From Xenophilus aerolatus (GTDB lineage: Bacteria > Pseudomonadota > Gammaproteobacteria > Burkholderiales > Burkholderiaceae_C), in the NCBI GenBank assembly GCA_030418545.1, contig QAIB01000002.1, positions 496,001 through 560,000 on the forward strand: DNA of 64,000 nucleotides, in the 5' to 3' direction. This document shows, in pieces, positions 20,838 through 29,331 of this stretch; within the stretch, counting starts at the first letter, position 1, and every line of letters begins with the position of its first letter. The notes below the pieces were generated by a model. The model made no database searches. It was given only the letters and a program-made list of their open reading frames with translations, and had not been told where the DNA came from. A program made the translations under genes and the position numbers.

Positions 20838-20871
20838 TTCTAAGGTTCCAGGATGGTTGAGCGCGCGCCGA

Positions 20872-22200
20872 TCAGCGCGTGCCGGAGATGTCAGTGAAAG
20901 TCTCGGTCGGCTGCGGCAGCGTGCCTTGTGCCTGCAACAGGGACGAGATGGCCGCGGCATGCTCCACCTTGGCGAGCAGCGCCGCGCGCTCGGCCTCGGT
21001 GGCCTCCTGCTCGATGCGAAGGCGTGTCGGCATGTCCGTCTCGCCCATCGCGAACGACTTTTGGTAGAAGGTGCGCGTTTGTTGGGCTAGTCGCTGGCGC
21101 TCCGAAGCGGCCTGCATCTGGGTGCTGGTTGCCAGTTCGCGCGATTGGGCAGTTCGAATTTCCGAGAGTAGCCGGGTGCGCTGGGCCGCGAGTGCCGACT
21201 CAGCCTCCAGTGCCTGCGCATTGGCGCTGGACAATTGCTCGGTATGACGGCTACCCGTACCGAAGGGAATGCGCACACCCACCGTGATCGTCTGGTTGTA
21301 GCGTTCGCCGTAGCCGCCCCGATCCCGCGTGGTCGCCAGGGTCAGTTCGGGGTTGGCGTACTTCTGATGGGACACCAGTTCCGCAGAGCGGCGGGCCGCC
21401 AGCGCCTTGTGCTGCAGTTCCAGCAGCGCAGGGTGGTTACCCAACAACGCGCCGGACGGCTGTGCCGATGCCGGTTGAACTCGGACACCTGACTGCTCCG
21501 GCTGCGCGGAATCGGCCTGCGACGGGATACTCTCGATGCCGGTCAGTGCCAACAACGCCTCGCGCTGCGTGATTTCTTCGGCCTGAGCAATGGCCAGGGC
21601 ACTACGAGCCGACGCCAAGGCGCCATCGGCCTGGTTTCTGTCGGCTTGCGCCAGGTCGCCCGCGCGAACCCGGCGAGCCACATCTTGCGCCAACTCGTCC
21701 GCGCTGCGGGTGCGATCCTGCGCCGCCACCAATTCGGCCTGGGCACGCTGCCATGCCCACCATGCCTGGCGAACCTGTCCGGCCGTGCGTAGCTTGGCGG
21801 CCAGCATCCGGCTGGATAGCGCGAGGCTTTCCGCGTCCGCCCAGCGTGCCGACGAGGCGCGCTCACCAGGCATCCAAAGGGGAATAGCCACCCCGACTTC
21901 ATATTCGCGCTGTCCGTTGCGGTTGTTGAACCGATCAGTTTTGGTGGAGGCTTCCAGCGCCATCGGACCTGCCACCCAACTGCCGGCCGTCTCTTGGCGT
22001 GCTTGGGCGGCCTGCTGCCAGGCGCCTTCTCCAGCGGCTTCTGGCTGCCGCTGCCAAGCTGACTCCCACAATTGGGCGACCATGTGGCTGTCTGGTCTGG
22101 ATGGGACGTGAGGGGCGGCTACTGGCTGGGCTAGCACGGTGCCGGCCCAAAGCGTGGATACCGCCCATATCCATCCCTTGCGTATGTCTTTGCGAAGCAT
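20872..22200 (-). CDS. TolC-family outer-membrane factor (CzcC-like)
   Basis: 442 residues with a signal peptide and two OEP repeats: long helical coiled segments containing QREYEVGVAIPLWMPGER and, in the second half, TITVGVRIPFGTGSR, typical strand-helix units of CzcC/TolC proteins. It is the first gene of the leftward six-gene RND operon. The 280-bp gap upstream holds the divergent CsoR-type gene and AT-rich palindromes that are probable ArsR operators. Confidence 0.9.
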   Translation of the reverse strand: MLRKDIRKGWIWAVSTLWAGTVLAQPVAAPHVPSRPDSHMVAQLWESAWQRQPEAAGEGAWQQAAQARQETAGSWVAGPMALEASTKTDRFNNRNGQREYEVGVAIPLWMPGERASSARWADAESLALSSRMLAAKLRTAGQVRQAWWAWQRAQAELVAAQDRTRSADELAQDVARRVRAGDLAQADRNQADGALASARSALAIAQAEEITQREALLALTGIESIPSQADSAQPEQSGVRVQPASAQPSGALLGNHPALLELQHKALAARRSAELVSHQKYANPELTLATTRDRGGYGERYNQTITVGVRIPFGTGSRHTEQLSSANAQALEAESALAAQRTRLLSEIRTAQSRELATSTQMQAASERQRLAQQTRTFYQKSFAMGETDMPTRLRIEQEATEAERAALLAKVEHAAAISSLLQAQGTLPQPTETFTDISGTR

Positions 22201-22300
22201 TCAATTCTCCATCGGTGTTGCATCAGTACTTACCCCCGGCTGGGTGTTCTCTTTCCGAGCAAGTGCTTGTCGTTGAAAAGCCACTGTTCACTGGCTTAGA

Positions 22301-22331
22301 TATGAACAATTGTATATCTATTCATATGAAT
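22301..22331. promoter_or_regulatory. AT-rich palindromes between the RND operon and the CsoR-type gene
   Basis: TATGAA (22301-22306) and TTCATA (22321-22326) flank a 14-bp core, and ATTCATATGAAT (22320-22331) is an exact 12-bp palindrome. The TGAA/TTCA half-sites match the ArsR/SmtB-type operators elsewhere in the island. It is placed 100 bp upstream of the outer-membrane factor, where it could control the RND operon. Confidence 0.55.
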
Positions 22332-22451
22332 GGGAAAGAAAACCTTACATCCTTTGAGCACCAATCGCCTTAGAGAGGGCGTCGGGCGCAAGACATCGAG
22401 AGGCGAGGTGGGGCTAATCCACTGCGCAAACAGCTATGCAGACTCCTTGAG

Positions 22452-22474
22452 CATATCCCCCGGGGGGGGATATG
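22452..22474. promoter_or_regulatory. CsoR/RcnR-type G-tract operator
   Basis: CATAT, five C, eight G, ATATG: an almost exact palindrome ending 8 bp before the CsoR-family start. AT-flanked G/C tracts are the recognised sites of CsoR/RcnR repressors, so autoregulation of the csoR-nreB pair is likely. Confidence 0.75.
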
Positions 22475-22482
22475 ATTGCTGC

Positions 22483-22740
22483 ATGAAAGAGATGCACAAG
22501 CACACCAGCCACCCAGATCTCGTGAAACGGCTCAAGCGCGCCGAGGGTCATCTGCGACACGTCATCGGGATGATCGAAGGAGAAGAAACCTGCCTGGACA
22601 TCGCTCGCCAGCTCGCTGCGGTGGAGAGCGCCGTCACAGCGGCCAAGCGCGTCCTGATCCATGACCACATCGACCACTGCCTATCTCATGATGAGGACTC
22701 CGTTCTAGCCGAAATGAAGGCGCTAACCAGACTGCTCTGA
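22483..22740 (+). CDS. CsoR/RcnR-family metal-responsive repressor
   Basis: 85 residues, an all-helical family. The N-terminus HKHTSHPDLVKRLKRAEGHLRHVIGMIE, then C in EETCLDIARQL, and HDHIDHCL near the C-terminus give the His/Cys ligand pattern of the RcnR/NreA branch (Ni/Co) rather than Cu-specific CsoR. ATG 22483 is chosen; ATG 22492 is possible. It is 9 bp upstream of the MFS exporter and behind a G-tract palindrome. Compare NreA of the nreAB nickel system. Confidence 0.87.
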   Translation: MKEMHKHTSHPDLVKRLKRAEGHLRHVIGMIEGEETCLDIARQLAAVESAVTAAKRVLIHDHIDHCLSHDEDSVLAEMKALTRLL

Positions 22741-22749
22741 GGTCTCTCG

Positions 22750-24060
22750 ATGCTCTCCGTCCTAAAGAACCGCACCTACCGCCACCTGTTCACCGCGCAG
22801 GTGATCGCACTCGTCGGCACAGGCCTGATGACGGTAGCGCTCGGCCTACTTGCCTACGAGCTGGCCGGGGCCGATGCAGGTGCGGTGCTCGGGTCGGCGC
22901 TGGCTATCAAGATGCTGGCCTATGTGGGAGTCGCTCCAGTCGCACAGGCCTTCGCCGACCAGTTCCCGCGACGGTCATTGCTCGTAGCGCTGGACCTGGT
23001 ACGAGCGGTTGTCGCGATCTGTTTGCCCTTTGTCACCGAGGTCTGGCAGATCTATCTGCTGATCTTTGTCCTGCAAGCGGCATCCGCCGGCTTCACGCCG
23101 ACTTTCCAAGCCACTATCCCGGACATCCTTCCCGATGAAGAGGACTACACGAAGGCGCTGTCGCTGTCCCGGCTGGCCTATGACCTGGAAAGCCTGATTT
23201 CCCCGATGCTGGCTGCTGCGCTGCTGACCGTCATCAGCTTTCACAACCTGTTCGCGGGAACAGTGCTCGGTTTCCTCGTTTCAGCCGCGCTCGTGGTCAG
23301 CGTGCGGTTGCCCACAACTATTCCCGGACCGCGCCGCGGCATTTGGGATCGCACGACCCGCGGCACACGCATCTATCTCGCTACGCCACGCCTGCGGGGC
23401 CTGCTGGCGATCAGCTTGGCCGTCTCGGCGGCGGGCGCCATGGTGATCGTGAACACGGTGGTTCTCGTGAAGGCGCGCTTTGGCCTAGGCGAGGTCGAAG
23501 TGGCGTCGGCACTGGCGGCATTCGGAGGCGGTTCGATGGTGGCAGCCTTCGTTCTGCCATCCTTACTGGAAAAGGTGGCCGACCGAACCGCGATGCTCAC
23601 CGGCGCTACCGTACTGGTCGTGGGCACGGGGATCGGCGCACTGCTGCCGAGCTATGCATTGTTGCTGCCGCTGTGGTTGATCATCGGCTTTGGCTACAGC
23701 GTGGCGCAAACGCCATCCGGCCGTCTTCTGCGCCGCTCGGCCCATGCCGAGGACCGTCCTGCGATCTTCGCGGCACACTTCGCGCTGTCGCACGCCTGTT
23801 GGCTCATCTGCTACCCACTTGCCGGCCGCTTCGGCGCGGTCATGGGCTTGCCATCGACCTTCATTGTCATGTCCCTGGTCGGCTTGGCCGGCGTGGCGCT
23901 GACGCTCTGGCTGTGGCCGGCCAGCGACCCTTCTGACGTGGCGCATGACCACCCCAGCTTGCCGCCGGATCACCCTCATTTACGCACACACGCAGACCAA
24001 GGCAGGCACCATCACCAGCTGATTCTGGATGACCTGCACCGTATCTGGCCGAAAGGATAG
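22750..24060 (+). CDS. nreB: MFS exporter with His-rich C-terminus (NreB-like)
   Basis: 436 residues, 12 predicted transmembrane helices, MFS loop motif QFPRRSLLVALD near residue 77. The C-terminal tail is hydrophilic and His-rich (DVAHDHPSLPPDHPHLRTH, then RHHHQL), the hallmark of NreB/NrsD nickel exporters. It is co-transcribed with the CsoR/RcnR-type gene 9 bp upstream. Nickel (possibly cobalt) export is inferred from this pairing and tail. The gene symbol is by analogy only. Confidence 0.8.
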   Translation: MLSVLKNRTYRHLFTAQVIALVGTGLMTVALGLLAYELAGADAGAVLGSALAIKMLAYVGVAPVAQAFADQFPRRSLLVALDLVRAVVAICLPFVTEVWQIYLLIFVLQAASAGFTPTFQATIPDILPDEEDYTKALSLSRLAYDLESLISPMLAAALLTVISFHNLFAGTVLGFLVSAALVVSVRLPTTIPGPRRGIWDRTTRGTRIYLATPRLRGLLAISLAVSAAGAMVIVNTVVLVKARFGLGEVEVASALAAFGGGSMVAAFVLPSLLEKVADRTAMLTGATVLVVGTGIGALLPSYALLLPLWLIIGFGYSVAQTPSGRLLRRSAHAEDRPAIFAAHFALSHACWLICYPLAGRFGAVMGLPSTFIVMSLVGLAGVALTLWLWPASDPSDVAHDHPSLPPDHPHLRTHADQGRHHHQLILDDLHRIWPKG

Positions 24061-24128
24061 GCACATTTTCTCGTTGCGGCATCACAACGCATGGCTTCGG
24101 AGGCTGAGAAGGGTGAGCGAAAATATAT

Positions 24129-24150
24129 CACATGAACACATATTCATGTG
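24129..24150. promoter_or_regulatory. SmtB/ArsR-type operator upstream of the CDF exporter
   Basis: CACATGAA (24129-24136), N6, TTCATGTG (24143-24150): exact 8-6-8 palindrome, 44 bp before the CDF start. It is the best example of the motif repeated in this island, near two SmtB-like repressor genes. Confidence 0.8.
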
Positions 24151-24193
24151 TTATATTTCGCCATAGTCAAACACTCAACCAGCAGAGGCGCCC

Positions 24194-25216
24194 ATGTCCC
24201 AATCCAATGCACATGACCATGGTCACGACCATGATCACGACCACACCCCCACAGTGACGAGCGCCAACGAGCGCAAGGTTCTGGTTTCCTTCTTCCTGAT
24301 CTTCGGCTTCATGCTCGTGGAAGCTGTCGGCGGCGTGCTGTCGGGCTCGCTAGCCCTACTTGCCGATGCTGGCCACATGCTGACCGACGCCGTGGCACTT
24401 GCCCTGGCTTACGCTGCCTTCCGATTCGGTCGCCGCGCAGCCGACAGCAAACGCACATTCGGTTACCTGCGCTTCGAGGTCATCGCCGGCTTCCTGAACG
24501 CCGTGACCCTGTTCGCGATCGTCGCATGGATCGCCTACGAGGCGTGGGAGCGGCTGCAGGCGCCGCCCGTCATCCTCGCCGGCCCGATGATGATCGTCGC
24601 CGTGCTCGGCTTACTGATCAACGTCCTCGTGCTGTGGATCATGACCCGCGGCGAAACCGATCACGTCAATGTGAAAGGTGCCATCCTCCACGTGATGGGT
24701 GACCTGCTCGGCTCTGTCGGCGCCATCGTTGCAGCGATCGTCATCTACTTCACCGGCTGGACTCCGATCGACCCCATCCTGTCGGTTCTAGTAGCGGCGT
24801 TGATTCTGCGCAGCGCCTGGAAGCTCCTGGCCAAGTCGATCCATATCCTGTTGGAGGGTGCGCCAGAGGACGCTTCGCCGGAAAAGGTGGAACAAGGCCT
24901 GATGAGCACTGTGCCCGGCCTGGCGGCTGTCAGCCATGTTCACGTGTGGCAACTCACTTCCGGTCGCACGATGGCCACGCTACACGTTCGACCCAACGTG
25001 GACGAGGAGGCGCGAGCTGTGGTCAAGCGCGTCGAGGCGGTGCTGCGAGAGCAGTTCAGCATCGAACACGCCACAGTCGGAATCGACTGGAACTCGGAGG
25101 CTGACGAGAACATCTGCAGCCTGCAACCCACGACAGGCCGTCAGGACCACAGCGGCCACGACCACAGTGAGCACAATCATGACCATGACCACTCCGCTCC
25201 CGGTCACAAGCATTGA
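24194..25216 (+). CDS. czcD: Cation diffusion facilitator (CzcD/ZitB-like Zn/Cd exporter)
   Basis: 340 residues, six transmembrane helices. The metal site HxxxD occurs in TM2 (GHMLTDAVAL) and TM5 (HVMGDLLGSV), the pattern of zinc-transporting CDFs. The N-terminus (HDHGHDHDHDH) and C-terminus (DHSGHDHSEHNHDHDHSAPGHKH) are His-rich. The cytoplasmic C-domain has HVHVWQLTSG. It exports Zn(II)/Cd(II)/Co(II) by proton exchange. It is followed after 43 bp by an SmtB-like repressor, with a strong ArsR-type palindrome upstream, so it is likely derepressed by zinc. Confidence 0.93.
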   Translation: MSQSNAHDHGHDHDHDHTPTVTSANERKVLVSFFLIFGFMLVEAVGGVLSGSLALLADAGHMLTDAVALALAYAAFRFGRRAADSKRTFGYLRFEVIAGFLNAVTLFAIVAWIAYEAWERLQAPPVILAGPMMIVAVLGLLINVLVLWIMTRGETDHVNVKGAILHVMGDLLGSVGAIVAAIVIYFTGWTPIDPILSVLVAALILRSAWKLLAKSIHILLEGAPEDASPEKVEQGLMSTVPGLAAVSHVHVWQLTSGRTMATLHVRPNVDEEARAVVKRVEAVLREQFSIEHATVGIDWNSEADENICSLQPTTGRQDHSGHDHSEHNHDHDHSAPGHKH

Positions 25217-25259
25217 GGCCGTGCTAGACGGTTCGCAGTTCACTTGAGGGTTTGAATCC

Positions 25260-25637
25260 ATGACATCCCGCAAAACCACCAGCGCCGCTATTGTGCAATG
25301 TTCGACCTCTAACCACGGCACGACCACTGATGTCCTCGCACTATCGCAAAGTGACGTCGCTGTTCTGGCAGAGACCTTCCGCCTGCTGGGCGACCAATCG
25401 CGATTGAAAATCCTGTTGCAGTGCATGCGCGGATCGGTCGCAGTGGGCGACATTGCTGGCTCGCTAGACCTGTCGCAGTCCTTGGTCAGCCATCACCTGC
25501 GCCTGTTGCGCGGCGCGCGCCTCGTGCGCGGCGAGCGCCAAGCCAAGCACATCTTCTACGGCATTGCCGACCAGCACGTCAGCCAGGTACTCCAGGACAT
25601 GGCGGTTCACATTTCGGAGGACAGACACGACGATTGA
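25260..25637 (+). CDS. ArsR/SmtB-family metal-sensing repressor, copy 2
   Basis: 125 residues, a paralog of the gene at 13563. LLGDQSRLKILLQCM, the recognition helix LDLSQSLVSHHLRLLRGARLVRG, and DQHVSQVLQDMAVHISED matching DxHx10HxxE (alpha-5 Zn site). It follows the CDF gene by 43 bp in the same direction and shares its operator, giving an autoregulated czcD-smtB unit. A rho-independent terminator follows. Which copy controls which operator cannot be told from sequence. Confidence 0.92.
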   Translation: MTSRKTTSAAIVQCSTSNHGTTTDVLALSQSDVAVLAETFRLLGDQSRLKILLQCMRGSVAVGDIAGSLDLSQSLVSHHLRLLRGARLVRGERQAKHIFYGIADQHVSQVLQDMAVHISEDRHDD

Positions 25638-25659
25638 CTGAACATGTGAGTGCGCGCCG

Positions 25660-25689
25660 GCCTACGCCTTCAAGGGGTAGGCTTTTTTT
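25660..25689 (+). terminator. Rho-independent terminator after the second ArsR gene
   Basis: GCCTAC (25660-25665) pairs with GTAGGC (25677-25682), extended by GCC/GGG, followed by seven T. It closes the czcD-arsR unit. Confidence 0.88.
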
Positions 25690-25768
25690 GGCTATTAATC
25701 TAGAGAGACACCGGCGCGCCTTGCTGAATGCCTAGAAGACCCCAAGCAAAAAGCACTCTAAAAATAAA

Positions 25769-25790
25769 CACTTGAACATATCTTCATGTG
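25769..25790. promoter_or_regulatory. SmtB/ArsR-type operator upstream of the triple-repeat protein
   Basis: CACTTGAA (25769-25776), N6, TTCATGTG (25783-25790), one mismatch from an exact 8-6-8 palindrome. It differs little from the site before the CDF gene. The start codon is 77 bp downstream. Confidence 0.75.
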
Positions 25791-25866
25791 TGTTATTATT
25801 TGTCTACGGGGTATCCGAAAGGCGTAAGGACCACGCCATTATTTTTAACGTCAAGGAGTATTGACC

Positions 25867-26436
25867 ATGTCCAAGAAAATTCGCTTTGCTGTTCTGCTTT
25901 CCGCACTTTTTGCTGCTGGAGTAAACGCTCAACCGTTCGCCGCAGATATGACACGGCAACAGGTCCAGGAGGATCTGGCTGCTTGGAGGCAATCTGGGTT
26001 GGAAGCGTTGTCTCGCGGCGAAAGCGGCCCGGATACGTTCAGCCCTCAATACCAGGCTGCCTTTCAGCGCTACTTGCAATTGACCCAAGGTGATATGTAT
26101 CAGGCGCCCTCAGCAGGAAAGACTCGTGCTGAAGTGATGGCTGATTTGGAACTGTGGAAAATCTCCGGCATGCACGCGTTCACCTCGCGCGGAATCACCA
26201 CCGCTTCGCACACCCAAGCCTACCAACAAGCCTACGAGAGCTATCTCCAGCTCAAGCTGGGTGCGGCTTACAAGGCTCCGGTGGCATTGACTCGTGCTCA
26301 AGTAAAGAGTGATTTGGCAGATTGGCAGGTTGCGGGAATGGCTGGATTCTGGGCTGGTGAGCAGACGCCTGATACCTATAGTGATGCCTACCGCACCGCA
26401 TTTGAAACCTACCAGATGCTGCGCAACAAAAAATGA
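25867..26436 (+). CDS. Secreted triple-repeat protein (DUF4148-like), function unknown
   Basis: 189 residues with a Sec signal (AVLLSALFAAGVNA) followed by three repeats of about 50 residues. Each has the pattern TRxxVxxDLxxW(+)xxG(M/L)xxFxxGxxxxxTxSxxYxxAFxxYLQL; starts are near residues 35, 90 and 141. This resembles small DUF4148-type periplasmic proteins common in Burkholderiales, but the match is weak. ATG 25867 has AAGGAG eight bases upstream. An ArsR-type operator precedes it and ZntA follows, so it is likely metal-induced. There are no Cys or His clusters. Confidence 0.7.
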   Translation: MSKKIRFAVLLSALFAAGVNAQPFAADMTRQQVQEDLAAWRQSGLEALSRGESGPDTFSPQYQAAFQRYLQLTQGDMYQAPSAGKTRAEVMADLELWKISGMHAFTSRGITTASHTQAYQQAYESYLQLKLGAAYKAPVALTRAQVKSDLADWQVAGMAGFWAGEQTPDTYSDAYRTAFETYQMLRNKK

Positions 26437-26513
26437 CTTAATGGCAGCTGCATAAAGCAGCGGTCGGATGGTTCAGCCAGAAAGAGATTCTTTCTTTTTT
26501 TTGAATAAACATA

Positions 26514-26535
26514 CAAACAAGTGTTCATTTGTTTG
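26514..26535. promoter_or_regulatory. Inverted repeat upstream of zntA (possible ArsR site)
   Basis: CAAACAA (26514-26520) and TTGTTTG (26529-26535) around GTGTTCAT, a variant of the TTCATGTG half-site. It lies 68 bp before the ATPase start. Weaker than the other ArsR-type sites. Confidence 0.45.
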
Positions 26536-26602
26536 CATAACATTCCGATCGCTGATTTGTGCGTCCTGCCACGGCGATTACTCAGAGAACCAGGAGATTG
26601 AT

Positions 26603-29317
26603 ATGTCTTTGGAAACATTGGACGGCACAGGAGCGCAGGACGAACAACTGGGCTTTCGGGTCGAAGGTATGGATTGCGCCAGTTGCGTCGGCAAGATTGA
26701 AACAGCGCTTGGTCGAATTGATGGCGTATCAAATGTACAGGTTAATTTTACAAATGAGACGCTGACGTTGACGCGCAGCACAAGTAGCCGAAATACTGCA
26801 CGCGACATTGCCAAGAAAATCCGGTCCCTGGGCTTCGACGTGCAGGCACTGCCCGCGTCCGAAATGTCCGCAGCACCTGCACCGTGCCATGCGGCCCACG
26901 CGCATGACCACGCCGGCTGCGGCGGCCACCATGACCATGGGCATGCCCACGACCACGGGCACGATCATTCGCACGGCAAAGCGTGCGGTGATGACCATGG
27001 GCATGGCCATGCTCACGGCCATGCCCATGCCCATGACCACGGTCACGATCACGGGGCCTGCAGCGGGCATGACCATGCGCCGGCCTCTGCCTCCCGTGGA
27101 GCACCCAGCACGCCCCCCAACGTGTCCATGCGCGTCGAGGGCATGGACTGCGCCAGTTGCGTCGGCAAGATCGAAACGGCGCTCGCTCGCATGGATGGCG
27201 TGTCCGATGCCCGCATAAACTTCACCGCAGAAACGCTGGAATTGACGCTCGCGTCTGGCGGCCCCACGCAGCTCGGCCACATCGAGAAGACCATCAAGAG
27301 CCTGGGCTTCGGCGTCTCCGACGTGCGCCGCCATGATGGCTCAGCACCCGCGGCCCCAGCAGCAGCATCGACGGCGCGCCATCAGCGCTGGTGGCAGACG
27401 AAGAAAGGCAAGCACGTGCTGGGCCTGGGCGGCCTGATGGGCTCGGCCTACGCGATCGCGCAGTTCGTTCCTGGCTACGCTGAATGGATCTTCGCCGCTG
27501 CGGTGATCGCGGGCGTGCTGCCGTTCGCTCGCAAAGCCTTCGCGCTGGCTGTGTCAGGCTCGCCGTTCTCTATCGAAACGCTGATGGTCGTCGCCTCGCT
27601 GGGCGCGCTCGTGATAGGCGAGGCCGAGGAAGCTGCTGCCGTGGTGTTCCTGTTCGCGATCGGCGAGCTGCTGGAAAGCGTGGCCGCCGGCCGCGCGCGC
27701 GCCGGCATCAAGGCGCTGGCCTCCCTGGTGCCTAAGACGGCGGTACTGCTCGATGCCGCGGGCGGGCAGCGCGAAGTGCCCGCCGCTTCCCTGCGCGTGA
27801 GCGACCGCGTGCTGGTGCGCCCTGGTGACCGGGTGCCTGCGGACGGCAAGATCCTCCGCGGTGAAAGCAGCCTGGACGAGTCGCCTATCACCGGCGAGTC
27901 CGTACCGCGTCAAAAGGCTATCGGTGCCGACGTGTTCGCCGGCTCCATCAACGTCGATGGCGTGCTCGAAGTACAAGTCGAGAAGACGGCATCGGACAAC
28001 ACCATTTCTCGCATCATCCAACTGGTGGAGCAGGCGCAGTCCTCCAAGGCGCCCACGGCTCGCTTCATCGAAAAGTTCAGCCGCTACTACACCCCTGCCG
28101 TCATGGCCATCGCGGCGTTGATCGTGGTGGTTCCGCCACTTGCCATGGGTGGCGACTGGGGTACCTGGCTGTACCGCGGCCTCGCACTGCTGTTGATTGC
28201 CTGCCCATGTGCGCTGGTGCTCTCCACACCGGCGGCCATCGCCTCGGGCCTTGCGGTGGCCACGCGACGGGGCCTGCTGATCAAGGGTGGCAACGCGTTG
28301 GAAACCATCGGCCGCGTGCGCGCCATTGCCTTCGACAAGACTGGCACGCTGACCGAGGGCAAGCCGCGCATCACCGAGGTCCTGCCCTTCGGGCTGTTCA
28401 AGCATCAACAGGTCCTTGCGCTTGCCGCCGCTGTCGAGTCCGGCTCAAACCATCCCTTGGCGAAGGCCATTGTCGCCCATGCCAAGAGCCTGGACGTGGC
28501 GATTCCCCAGGCCACGGGCGCATCGGCCATTGCCGGCAAGGCGGTGCGCGCCACCGTGAACGGCAGTGCGCTCGCTGTCGGATCGCCCGCCCATGCGGAA
28601 CAGACGGCCACGCTGACAGCCGCGCACCGCAGGGAAATCGACAAGCTGGAGGATGGCGGCAAGACCGTGGTGGTCCTGTTCGACGAAGCCAGCAAGAACG
28701 TTCTGGGCCTGCTGGCCCTGCGCGACGAGCCCCGCCGCGACGCGCGCGAAGGCGTGGCCCAGCTCAACGCCATGGGCGTGCGCTCGGTCATGCTGACCGG
28801 CGACAACCGCCGCACCGCGCAGGCGATCGCCGGCAAGCTGGGCATCGAGTGGGAGGCCGAGCTGCTGCCGCAGGACAAGCTGCGCTTGGTCAACGAGATG
28901 AAGCGTGATGCCAAGGTGGCGATGGTCGGCGACGGCATCAACGACGCGCCGGCCCTGGCGACCGCCGACGTGGGTATCGCCATGGGCGGCGGCACGGACG
29001 TGGCGCTGGAAACCGCCGATGCCGCGCTGCTCAAGAGCCGCGTCACGGACGTGGCCCACCTGGTGGCCCTGTCGCGGGCGACGATGGCCAACATTCACCA
29101 AAACGTCGTATTCGCCATTGGCCTCAAGGGCTTGTTCCTGGTCACCACCGTGTTGGGTATCACCGGCTTGTGGGTTGCCGTGCTGGCCGACACCGGCGCC
29201 ACGGCCCTGGTCACGCTGAACGCACTGCGCCTGCTGCGCTTCAAGGGCGCGCCGGAGGCCAACCACGGCGACGACGCCGGGCGTCCCACCACCTTGTCCG
29301 TGCCGTCTGCCCGCTGA
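26603..29317 (+). CDS. zntA: Zn/Cd/Pb-exporting P1B-2-type ATPase with His-rich linker
   Basis: 904 residues. HMA1 (GMDCASC, about residue 25), a His/Asp/Gly-rich stretch (about 96-158), HMA2 (GMDCASC, about 183), then the ATPase core: CPC in ACPCALVLSTP (about 533), [11 protein letters not shown] (about 577), GDGINDAP. Lys in TM7 (IGLKGLF) and Asp in TM8 (LADTGAT) are the P1B-2 signature for Zn2+/Cd2+/Pb2+. ATG 26603 has AGGAG; an upstream frame exists from 26468 but covers the operator. It exports divalent metals from cytosol to periplasm. Two HMA domains plus the His linker exceed the single HMA of E. coli ZntA. Confidence 0.94.
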   Translation: MSLETLDGTGAQDEQLGFRVEGMDCASCVGKIETALGRIDGVSNVQVNFTNETLTLTRSTSSRNTARDIAKKIRSLGFDVQALPASEMSAAPAPCHAAHAHDHAGCGGHHDHGHAHDHGHDHSHGKACGDDHGHGHAHGHAHAHDHGHDHGACSGHDHAPASASRGAPSTPPNVSMRVEGMDCASCVGKIETALARMDGVSDARINFTAETLELTLASGGPTQLGHIEKTIKSLGFGVSDVRRHDGSAPAAPAAASTARHQRWWQTKKGKHVLGLGGLMGSAYAIAQFVPGYAEWIFAAAVIAGVLPFARKAFALAVSGSPFSIETLMVVASLGALVIGEAEEAAAVVFLFAIGELLESVAAGRARAGIKALASLVPKTAVLLDAAGGQREVPAASLRVSDRVLVRPGDRVPADGKILRGESSLDESPITGESVPRQKAIGADVFAGSINVDGVLEVQVEKTASDNTISRIIQLVEQAQSSKAPTARFIEKFSRYYTPAVMAIAALIVVVPPLAMGGDWGTWLYRGLALLLIACPCALVLSTPAAIASGLAVATRRGLLIKGGNALETIGRVRAIAFDKTGTLTEGKPRITEVLPFGLFKHQQVLALAAAVESGSNHPLAKAIVAHAKSLDVAIPQATGASAIAGKAVRATVNGSALAVGSPAHAEQTATLTAAHRREIDKLEDGGKTVVVLFDEASKNVLGLLALRDEPRRDAREGVAQLNAMGVRSVMLTGDNRRTAQAIAGKLGIEWEAELLPQDKLRLVNEMKRDAKVAMVGDGINDAPALATADVGIAMGGGTDVALETADAALLKSRVTDVAHLVALSRATMANIHQNVVFAIGLKGLFLVTTVLGITGLWVAVLADTGATALVTLNALRLLRFKGAPEANHGDDAGRPTTLSVPSAR

Positions 29318-29331
29318 GGCAACAAGAGGGC

